Assembly: GCA_013146195.2 (NCBI GenBank)
Contig: CM028382.1
Span: 8,874,767 to 8,938,766 of the forward strand
Direction: 5' to 3'
Length of the DNA: 64,000 nucleotides
Source of the DNA: Codonopsis lanceolata
Lineage: Eukaryota > Streptophyta > Magnoliopsida > Asterales > Campanulaceae
Position 1 is the first letter of the stretch, and the number at the start of each line of letters is the position of its first letter. The notes beneath the pieces were generated by a model, which saw only the letters and a program-made list of their open reading frames with translations, was not told the origin of the DNA and did not search any database. A program made the position numbers and the translations under genes. Positions 11,990 to 20,323 of the stretch are shown in pieces.

Positions 11990-12677
11990 TATGTTCATAA
12001 AGCTAAAATTTAAGCATTTTTTTAGCATTACTAACGGATATTCCGTTAGTATTTTTGCAATTACTGACGGAATATCCCGTTGGGACTATTGACGAAAATA
12101 TATGTTACTGATGGTATATTCCGTCGGAAATTACTGACGGAAATGGAAAATGCTAACGGATACGTTCGTCGGTATTACTGACGGAAGTATATATTACCGA
12201 CGGAGTAATCCTTCAGGAATTGCTAACGTAAATGGAAATTACTAACGGATACGTTCGTCGGTATTACTGACGGAAAAATATATTACCGACGGAGCAAGCT
12301 GTTGGGAATCACTAACGGATTTGAAAATTGTTAACGGAAACATTCGTCGGTATTACTGACGGAAATATAAATTACTGACGGAGTAATCCGTCGGAAATCA
12401 CTAACGGAGATGAAAATTGCTAACGGAAACGTTTGTCGATATTACTGACGGAACTAACATTTACTGACGGAAATTTCTGTTAGCAAAAACCGACGGAAAC
12501 TTATTCCGTTAGTAATTACTAACGGAAACGAAATTCCGTCAAGGATTGATTCTTTTAATGAGTTCCGCTTGTGATCACCGACCAAATTTAATTTGAATAC
12601 TAACGGAACTGCCCGTTGGGAAAGCCATTAAATGTTAATTTCGACGGAAATTTCCGCGAATTGCCGTTTTTCTAGTG
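11990..12677 (-). repeat. 3' subterminal repeats and terminus of the CACTA element
   Basis: About 15 alternating copies of TTACTGACGGAAATA, ACTAACGGA and CCGTCGG-type motifs lie in both orientations. They end with TAGTG at 12673-12677, the complement of CACTA. This is the best-preserved end of the element. Confidence 0.7.
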
Positions 12678-12680
12678 GTG

Positions 12681-14250
12681 GTAAAATATCAACGTCAAGC
12701 ATTAAAGATATATCGTAGTCCACATATTTTTGCACCGTGTTTCACGTATTTATATATCACTGTAGAATATCAATATTCAGCATTAAAGAAAGTAAACTAA
12801 CCCAGCACGTATATCAAAGAGCAAAAATTTAATGACAAATAACCCTTCTTCTTCCTTATTTCGTTTTTAAATATCTACTTTCATTTATTCTTTCTTTATT
12901 CATAACAACAATAGCTCCCTCCATATGATTTATTTTCAATCCTAGCCGTTATCCATCATCAAGTTCCTTCTTAAGTTTTATGATTCTCAAATACATACAA
13001 ATTTTAGTTCAAAAAAGCTTGAGAAGGAACTTATTGATAAACAACAACATGGAGCTGATCTATGAATTATTACTCGATCGCAACGAAATTTCTCTAGGGC
13101 ATACCATCATGACAAAGTTACCCTTTATTGACACAAGGTGAATTATTTATTGACTTTGATCTATGTTTCCTAGACTTCAATCTCTCCCTGCTGCCTTTTT
13201 ACTGAACTCGTCTTGAACGACTCTTTTAATTCACCTAGTATTCAGAAATTTTCCTTTTGATGTATTTTTTAGCAGAATTCATTTATCAATGTATTTTGTT
13301 ATATAATATTAACATTCATTAGTTTTTACATTATTTAAGTTTAAAAACATAAATTGAATTAAATATGTATTTTGTATCGCGGTTCGCATATTTATATATC
13401 GTGGTACAAATGAATTTGAAGAATAAGTTTTGCATCGCGAGCTTTTGCACCGCGATATATAAATGAATAAGTTTATAAAGCGGTACACATTTATATGAAG
13501 TGGTACAAATTAAAATTGAAGAATGAGTTTTGCACCGCGATATATAAACCTATGCACCGCGATATTTAAACATATGTACCGCGAGTCAAGGTTTGTAATC
13601 TGTTACAGTGGCAGACGCAAAAAATTTTCCAACCGGGTGCACAAATTCAATTTTCAGACAATGTCAATGGTAAGTAAAAAAAAAACTTTTATAGCTAGGG
13701 GCAAATTGTATAAATTTTATCCAGGTGGGGGCAAATTGTATAAATTTTATCCAGGTGGGGGCAAATTATATAATATTACAAATTTTTTTAAAAAGAAACT
13801 TTTGACAAAATTACCCTCAAGTGGGGAACAGCGCCTCGGATCTATGTGTCCGCTAATCGACTGCATTACATGTGTCTCATGCTCATTAAGGGTAACATAG
13901 TCTGTTTTAATTGAATAATAATTTTTTTCAGTTAAAAAAACATGAAACTGTAGCGATTAGAAAATTTAAAAAATGGGTTGGCCCGTTATTTTTTTCTTAA
14001 ATTTAGCCTTTTTCTCTCTTCTTTTTCTGAAAAATCAGCTTGGCTTAAAGTGGGTGAACTTTTAACTAACAAACAATTTGGATTTGGGGCTTGTTTGATC
14101 CAATTCAAAGTTTGGGAGAAATTCCGGTACATTTTGAGAGATTTTTAGCCGGTTTACTCTCATAATTTTTTCGAATGGAAAAATAGGTATTTTAATTCAC
14201 GTCATGCATTGTAATTTGTAAGGCATCAATGCGTCCTTTAATTGTTGCAT
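12681..14250 (+). repeat. Inverted-duplication arm A, right part
   Basis: 12681-13310 matches 30497-31120 in reverse complement, and 13311-14210 matches 24185-25056. The point 13306-13310 (ATATT) is the empty site corresponding to the target of the Copia element 25057-30496. The segment includes a CGCGGT-type cluster (13370-13590) and a 31-bp tandem repeat (13701-13780) of 2.5 units; the mirror arm has only one unit near 24640. No gene is evident; short frames in it are repeat-derived. Confidence 0.75.
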
Positions 14251-15270
14251 TATCTTATCAAATGATATATTGTGATGCATCAAAATTGTTTTTTTCTGAT
14301 TTGTAAAAATATTAGGGTTTGAAGCACTTGAAAATCTATCAAAATATACTAGTCCACAATTTTAGATATAAGTATATAACATGTCAACTTTATAATATTA
14401 GGTGGAAAATATACTACTATAACGAAATAATGGTAAAATGGAACACTTAAAGAAAGTATGTTAATGAGGTTGATAGGTAGTTTTTGACAAATTAGCAATG
14501 TAAGTTAAGAATGAGTTTCCTATAAGAGCGTCTTACAAATCTTAATTCGTAAAACGAAGTCTTACTCTTTCTCAATTTTTTGTGTTTCAATGGACTTTTT
14601 GATTTTCAAATTTACGATTGCGATTCAGTCGCCCTTTTTTGGTACCTTCCACATTAGACTAATTTCCACCGACACTACTTTGTACCTAGTAAGTAATAAG
14701 AGTCAAACATGAGACATCTTATACTAAATAAATCGCTCTACACAACAACACAAACATTATCAAACCAATGAACCAATCCTTTTGAGTTTTATTTCTATTT
14801 GTATTAGTGTGTTTTTTGAGTTTTTTTGTACTCACTAGGTGACACTAGCATTGTTAGTATATATTATTTCCTCGATTCCTAAATTATTTTTATATTTGAC
14901 TAGGGTCACGAATTTAGAAAAACAAAATTAACTTGATTAATAATATTTGTATAATATACGAGTTGTTTCTTTAAAATCTTATAAACATGTAACACATGAT
15001 TAAAATACGGAGAAAAAATATGGATAAATGGTTTTAAAAATTATATTAAAAAGAAAATTTTACAAATAAAATAACTTTTCTGAGACAAAAAATAATAATA
15101 TTATTAACATAACTTTTTAACATAACTTTTAATTTATATTATTAACATAACTTTTTAACTTATACTTGAGCCCAATAAAATGTCAAATAAGATGACACAT
15201 TAGAAACCACATCATTTGATGCACAAATTTAAATACTCGTTGATTGACTCTAGCATTAGTTATAATTGAA
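14251..15270. other. AT-rich spacer upstream of sHSP copy 1, with a possible MITE
   Basis: The segment 14680-14760 is the reverse complement of the distal promoter of sHSP copy 2 on both sides of the hAT insertion, and shows the uninterrupted target TACTAAAT (14722-14729). About 14868-15110 resembles the Stowaway-type MITE at 43762-44013 (shared phrases near 'ttcctaaatta' and 'gagacaaaaaa'), but no clean terminal repeats could be seen. A small direct repeat of 'taacataactttttaac' is at 15108-15155. No gene. Confidence 0.45.
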
Positions 15271-15300
15271 TAATGGCCCAAAGATATTTGTCCCCACTTT

Positions 15301-15403
15301 TTCGGGAATTTTCGCTACACGTCCAGAAATCTCAAGAAAACGCCAGACTCCTCGACGTGATAAAACCAATGGACCACTTTACCCTCCTGAACTCCTATAA
15401 ATA
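15301..15403 (+). promoter_or_regulatory. Heat-shock promoter of sHSP copy 1
   Basis: A perfect three-unit heat-shock element, TTCGGGAATTTTC (TTCnnGAAnnTTC), is at 15301-15313. A weaker GAAnnnTCnnGAA follows at 15326-15337. CCAAT is at 15366-15370 and TATAAATA at 15396-15403, about 115 bp before the ATG. This arrangement is that of heat-stress-factor-controlled plant sHSP promoters and looks intact although the gene is broken. Confidence 0.8.
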
Positions 15404-15516
15404 CCTCAATCGTCATTTAGCGTTAACCAGAACCATAGCAAATAGCGTCTACAAATCAAAGCAATCAATCCTAACTTTCTCATTTCCAAATTTCTGGATC
15501 ATCTAATTCACCTACA

Positions 15517-15997
15517 ATGTCGTTGATTCCAAGCAGTTTCTTCGGCGGCCGGCGAAGTAACGTCTTCGATCCGTTCTCCCTCGACATATGGGATCCATTC
15601 CAGGACTTGATCACTCTCACCGGTCCTCGATCCGAATTCTCAAATGAAACAGCAGCATTCGCAAACACGAGGATCGATTGGAAGGAGACGCCGGAGGCGC
15701 ACGTGTTTAAGGCGGACCTTCCGGGGCTGAAGAAGGAGGAAGTAAAGGTGGAGGTTGAGGAAGGGAGAGTTCTGCAGATTAGCGGAGAGAGGAGCAAAGA
15801 GAAGGAGGAGGAATTCGAAGGAGAAGTGGCATAGAGTGGAGCGTAGTAGTGGCAAGTTTCTGAGGCGGTTCAGATTGCCGGAGAATGCGAAGGTGGATGA
15901 AGTGAAGGCGGCGATGGAGAACGGTGTGCTTACCGTGATGGTGCCAAAGGAGGAGGTTAAGAAGCCTGATGTCAAGTCTATTGAGATCTCTGGCTAG
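15517..15997 (+). pseudogene. Class I small heat-shock protein, copy 1, frameshifted
   Basis: The product would be a cytosolic class I sHSP, an ATP-independent holdase that assembles into dodecamers. The reading frame begins [20 protein letters not shown], the class I N-terminal arm, and enters the alpha-crystallin domain at about residue 52. Compared with copies 2 and 3, two bases are missing within the purine run just before GAATTC at 15811. Translation therefore leaves the frame after about residue 97 and stops after 105 codons. The remainder of the domain, including the GVLTVMVPK block (copies 2 and 3 have GVLTVTVPK) and the C-terminal IEI motif, continues in the next frame to 15997. No other disabling change is seen and the promoter is intact, so the loss is probably recent or is a local sequence error. 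A truncated protein lacking the dimerising half of the domain would not be expected to function. Confidence 0.85.
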
Positions 15998-16457
15998 AGA
16001 ATAGAAACAGAGTGTTTTGACTTTAGATCAAAATCATCAAATAATGTGTGACTTCTATTACCATTATTATCTATTTATGAGCTTTATAAATTATTGTATT
16101 TTTGTTATAAATGATAATCCATAATGGATTCTTAAATTATTATCATGTTTTTTTTGGCAATATTTTTAAAGTTTAAATTTAACGTAACTTTTTTTTTAAT
16201 TTTTTTAAATTTTTTTTCAAAATCATAAAGTATAATTTAATTTTTTTAACATTTATTTTGTAGTTGTAGCAAAAGTTATAGAAATAGTTGTGAACTTAGC
16301 AATAATTAGTTTTGGTATTAACAAATTTTTTTTTCAATTTTGATTACCAATTACCACCAACCAAATAACTGCCTCAAATATACCGTTAATTTTGAATAAT
16401 AATTACTTTGCTAAGACTAATATTCAATTAATAATTAATAACCTTATTATTGAGTTA

Positions 16458-16542
16458 TACCTAGTAATAGAGATAAGACTTCACAAAGTGTAAGGTCTCA
16501 GATTTAATCTATCCTCACGCTCCCTTAGGAAGAAAAAAAAGA
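16458..16542 (+). mobile_element. Short tRNA-derived SINE, degenerate, in the sHSP copy 1 flank
   Basis: The segment is related to the SINE at 48105-48203: 'cctagtaatagagataagacttcacaaagtg', then a decayed B box, then an A-rich tail. The homologous position in arm A (about 2815-2832) runs straight through 'ttattaagttgtatat', an empty site. The insertion is thus private to copy 1, and the flanking TGAGTTATA/TAAGTTGTAGTATA is the likely target duplication. Confidence 0.5.
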
Positions 16543-16572
16543 TAAGTTGTAGTATATGTTTTTAAAAATATA

Positions 16573-16783
16573 CTCCTTTTGTTTCGGGGAAAGTCTTTAT
16601 TTAAAAGTTAAATTTATTTAAAAAAATAATATTTTTAGTAGTCAATTATTAATAAAATGATACTTTTAGCAGTTAATTATTAATAAAATGATACTTTTAC
16701 ATCTTAATTTTTAAAAGTGAATTTTTTTTTATGTGAAATAACCAAAAATAAAATAGTAGACCCTTTATCCGGAACAGATGAAG
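16573..16783. mobile_element. Stowaway MITE, expanded relative of 2845-3004
   Basis: The left end CTCCTTTTGTTTCGGGGAAA and a mirrored right end (CTTCATCTGTTCCGGATAAA read inward) are flanked by TA. It corresponds to the 160-bp element at 2845-3004 but is longer because of a roughly 31-bp internal tandem duplication containing AATTATTAATAAAATGATAC (16640-16695). Confidence 0.5.
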
Positions 16784-16832
16784 TAATAATACATTACGAA
16801 ATGAGAAAATGTTTTTCTTAAAAAAAAAATGA

Positions 16833-17843
16833 GGGCAAAGACTTATGTAGAACAGTCTTAGGATCCTAAATTCGCAAGACGGAGCCCCATTTAAAATTCG
16901 TAGGTTAATAACTAAATATGCTAATAAATGTCACAATAATTGGTTAGCTTAGTTGGGTAGAGTAGATGATTTATGGTTTAGCAAGAGGTGGTCATTTGTT
17001 CAAAACCTTTTAGCCGTCTTATTTTGTTTTAATGTTTATTAATGAGAAGTTTCTCTATTTACTCTGGTGCCCCTGCACTTTCAATGTTTATCACCGAAAT
17101 TCTTATGTTTCCCACGCCGTGCAGTTTAATCATTTGTCAGCTCTGTTAGCCATCAGTTAACATCAATTGCCTTCGGATACTTGACGGATCCTAACGAACT
17201 TTGACGAAATGCTAAATGATACATTTAAAGTCAAACGTGACACATTGAAAACACAAAAAAAAAAAGACGCATTTTAATGTTAAAAGTGACACTATAAAGG
17301 GAAATTTAATACTAAAAAGTGTCACTTAAAAACTAACGGTGATTGTCAAAAGTGACACTTTTAAGATCAATAACGACGATTTTTAGTTATAAGGTAAAAT
17401 GACACTTGTATGGTCAAAAGTAACACATTTAATGCCAAAAATGACATTTTTAATGTTATAAAGTAACACTTTAATGTCAAACGTAATGATTTTCATTTAT
17501 AAAAAAATAAGATACTTTTCAAAGTGAAAGTAACACATTTAAGACTAAAAGTAACATATTTAAGTTCAAAAGGTAACACTTTTTTAGGGAAAAAAAATAT
17601 GTTTTTCATTAAAAATACAAAGTGACACTTCTAAGGCCAAAAGTGACACATTTTATACTACAAAGTGACACTGTTAATAGGAAAAAGTGGCACTCTGCAT
17701 ATATAAACATAAGGGGCGGCACTGTAATTTTCAAAAACTAAGGGGTTACATTGAGATTTCTGAATTTTGCTTCATTTAACTTGAATAGATCCATTTTATG
17801 GATAAGAATCCATAAGACCGTCTTATCGGAGACCACCTAAAAA
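16833..17843. mobile_element. Unclassified 1-kb insert with AAAAGTGACACT repeats
   Basis: The block interrupts the sequence that is continuous in arm A at about 3045. Its ends carry related motifs: 'gaacagtcttaggatcctaaattcgcaagacgg' on the left and a mirrored 'agacggtcttatggattcttat' on the right. Its core (17220-17700) is a degenerate minisatellite of units around AAAAGTGACACTTTTAA. No coding frame. A non-autonomous DNA transposon is the simplest reading; the superfamily is not clear. Confidence 0.45.
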
Positions 17844-17849
17844 ATGAGA

Positions 17850-17877
17850 TGCAATTTGCGTGCTTTATTTTGCTAGT
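17850..17877 (+). mobile_element. Degenerate Helitron-like 3' terminus
   Basis: GATGCAATTTGCGTGC followed by CTAG (17873-17876) and T matches the better-preserved terminus at 3048-3076. The stem here has lost pairing. Its shared position 3' of two sHSP units suggests it was present before the units duplicated. Confidence 0.4.
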
Positions 17878-18149
17878 AATTAGTACTTAAGTCATAAGTT
17901 TGGGGTGGGCTAAAAGTGGGAATTTGGGCCGAGTTTTGAACGGGCTACGCTCAAACCAAGTTTAAATTAGCCTTTTCTGTGTTCTTTTTTTTGAAAATCA
18001 GCTTGGCCTAGACCTAGAATGGGTAAACTCTTTAATTGACTAATAAGGAAAAATTGGTATTTAATCGGTACATTACACTCTTTTTATTTTTAATCGAAAA
18101 AAAGTCACTTTTGGTTGTAAAATAACTATGATACCTTTAATGAATTGTA

Positions 18150-18510
18150 TGCGCGATATGGAGGTCATTATTTTTGCACCGCGGTACAATTAAACTTTAT
18201 GAATCGCAGTACAAAAAGTGACTAGGAAATTAAACTTTGAACCGCGATGCAAAAATTAATACAATAAAATCTATGAATCGCGGTGCAAAAATAAACTGAG
18301 AAACTAAACTTTGAACCGCGGTACAAAAATAATGCAATGAAATTTATGAATCGCGGTGAAAAAATAGACTATGAAATTAAGCTTTGAACCGCGGTTCAAA
18401 AATAATGCAATGAAATTTATGAATTACGGTACAAAAATAGATTAAGAAATTAAACTTTGAACCACGGTGCAAAAATAATGTAATAAAATTTATAAATCGC
18501 GGTACAAAAG
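18150..18510 (+). repeat. 73-bp tandem repeat with paired CGCGGTNCAAAAA motifs
   Basis: Units start near 18236, 18310, 18383 and 18456 (spacings 74, 73, 73). Each unit contains two copies of the motif, one in the context TTTGAACCGCGGTGCAAAAA and one in TATGAATCGCGGTACAAAAA. It is the most regular of the five clusters of this motif in the window. Confidence 0.75.
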
Positions 18511-19156
18511 CGTAAAGAACCAGTTTAAGTCCTCCACATTCTTCTTCAATCTCCTTCGTCGTAAGTCTTCTTCTTCCTTCTCATTCTCTATCTTCGTCTC
18601 AACTGAAAAATCTTTTAACCCAGCACAGATCCATTATAGTTTCGTATTTCATTAATCAAAAAACTCATTTACCTTTCGGGGCGTTGCCTCTGAACCTTCA
18701 ACGGCGGGCGCCGCTCTACCCTCAAGAACCTAACTTTAGCGTTGCGACAATCGTGATTTTTGAATTCAAAGTGTGTTTTCGTAGTTGTTGAAGAAGACGA
18801 TGACATTTTTGAAAAAAATACTTCAAATGTGGTCTTTGCGGTTGAAAAAAAATTGTGGATTTTTGGGGTTAGAAATTTAAAAAAAAGGACTGGCCATAAT
18901 TTTTCCCATAAAATAATTTGGACTTGGGGCTTGTTTGGTCCAATTCAAAGACTCGGAGAAATTCAAACCCGGTACATTTCAGAAGATTTTTTGTCGTTTT
19001 ACTCCTTGATAATTTTTTCAAACAGAAAACGCACTTTGATTCATGTTATGCATCACGATTCGCGATGCATAAATGCGTGTATCATCCGATATTAATCAAT
19101 ACATCGCTTTACCAAATGATGAATCACGATGCATCAAAAGTGCATTTTTCGATTCG
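18511..19156. repeat. Dispersed-repeat sequence up to the first gap
   Basis: 18530-18600 resembles the reverse complement of 3340-3420, and 18890-19156 resembles 14050-14300 (and 24180-24300 in reverse), with landmarks such as GGACTTGGGGCTTGTTTGGT. It therefore belongs to the same flank unit. Short open frames in this stretch are not credible genes. Confidence 0.5.
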
Positions 19157-19256
19157 NNNNNNNNNNNNNNNNNNNNNNNNNNNNNNNNNNNNNNNNNNNN
19201 NNNNNNNNNNNNNNNNNNNNNNNNNNNNNNNNNNNNNNNNNNNNNNNNNNNNNNNN
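19157..19256. other. Assembly gap (100 N)
   Basis: Exactly 100 N, the usual placeholder for a gap of unknown size. The sequence on its left is sHSP-flank repeat and on its right is the 3' end of a Gypsy pol gene, so the 5' LTR, gag and most of pol of that element are probably hidden here. Confidence 0.95.
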
Positions 19257-19289
19257 AATGGCTAATTACAAGCGGCGAGCAAAGCCCAC

Positions 19290-19510
19290 CACGATAAAGG
19301 GTTCGTGGTAGATGGATTTTGTGTGGGGGATTGGGTTCCAAGTAAGATTGAGGCAACGGTCATCGGTGAATGGGAAAAGCTATCACCAAATTGGGAAGGG
19401 CCTTTCAGATTTCAAGGATCATCAAGGAAGGCACGGCATGTTGCGAAGAGGATGGTGACGAGCTAAAACATCCATGGCACGCAGATCATTTAAAGAAGTA
19501 TTATCGGTGA
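19290..19510 (+). pseudogene. 3' end of Gypsy pol (integrase C-terminal region), frameshifted
   Basis: The frame reads VGDWVPSKIEAT, then EWEKLSPNWEGPFR, the conserved '(V)GD.V..K....KL.PNWEGP' block that ends plant Gypsy integrases. It then shifts frame near 19403 and ends in DELKHPWHADHLKKYYR before TGA (19508-19510), which matches the usual 'W.A..L+KYY' terminus. Integrase joins the element cDNA to host DNA. The upstream remainder is in the gap, and the frameshift means this copy is dead. Confidence 0.7.
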
Positions 19511-19619
19511 TTGATATTGATAGTATGTGCTTCTTTGTTTCTCCATCCTGTGAAAAATAATTATAGTAAAGTTTAATTGTGCTTTCTAAATTTTTGTTTG
19601 TTCGAGTTAAATTTTTCCT

Positions 19620-19960
19620 CGGTAACTTTTCTTCTTCGAGCATAAAGGGCTTTATGCTCGAGAAAAATGAGTTGAAGTTTGAGGTGATGTTTTCCTCGTT
19701 AGCTTTTCTTCTTGAGCATAAAGGCTTTATGCTCGAAAGTGGTTTGAGGAGGTGATGTTTTCCTCGATAACTCTTCTTCGAGCATAAAGGGCTTTATGCT
19801 CGAAAGAAGTTGGTTTGAGGAGGTGATGTTTTCCTCGATAACTCTTCTTGAGCATAAAGGGCTTTATGCTCGAAAGGAGAGTTGGTTTTAGAGGTGGTAT
19901 TTTTTCCTGGCCTCGATTATTCTCCATTTACGAACATAAAGAGCTTTATGCTCGTAAAAG
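19620..19960 (+). repeat. Hairpin minisatellite, five palindromes of the type CGAGCATAAAG/CTTTATGCTCG
   Basis: Palindromes are at 19637-19660, 19714-19734, 19779-19802, 19850-19871 and 19931-19954, about 65-80 bp apart. They are joined by repeats of the phrase 'ggtgatgttttcctcgataactcttctt'. The best copies are 11-bp perfect inverted repeats around a GG centre. A related but looser palindrome, CGAGCAT...ATGCTCG, lies in the 3' LTR (23702-23723). Confidence 0.85.
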
Positions 19961-20323
19961 GAGTTGGTGTTCGAGTGGGATATCTTTACTCGGGAAAAAG
20001 TTAGATATGCAAGAGCGGTATTCTTCAAATTAAAGGGCATGCATGGAGAAAAACATTCATTTAACAAGGGAAAACGAATTGAGAAATATTACAGACGACA
20101 AGTAAATTGTTATTGTTTTAAGATTTAGAGCACGCAGGCTCTGGAAATGTTTAAGATTCATCAAGCAGGATTGGATCAGCGAGGGCTGGAGTAGGATTGG
20201 TGTTAGTTTGGTTGGCCGGATCTTCATTCTCGGCTTCAAGGTTGGTTGCTTCATTGTTGATTCCAGTAGTTGGGAGAGGTGAGTTCTGGTTTCCAGGATT
20301 TCTGCTTGACCATATCCGTGCCA

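Larger units (their letters stand above)
5820..12677 (+). mobile_element. Candidate CACTA (En/Spm-like) element inserted in arm A
   Basis: The right terminus is clear: read inward it is CACTAGAAAAACGGCAATTC followed by dense subterminal repeats. A CACTA pentamer also begins at 5820, exactly where homology to the mirror arm breaks, and is followed by its own subterminal repeats. Arm homology resumes just after 12677. Inside are a promoter-like region and a broken TNP-type gene. Doubts: beyond CACTA the two termini agree only weakly, and the flanking triplets (TGA and GTG) differ, so this may be two overlapping elements or one with an altered end. Confidence 0.55.

Noticed and set aside
18150..18510. 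A CRISPR-like array because of regular 73-bp spacing.
   Set aside because: Spacers are as repetitive as the 'repeats', there are no cas genes, and the setting is plant nuclear DNA.
19073..19356. Open frames spanning 19073-19356 on both strands.
   Set aside because: They run through 100 N and are artefacts of the gap.
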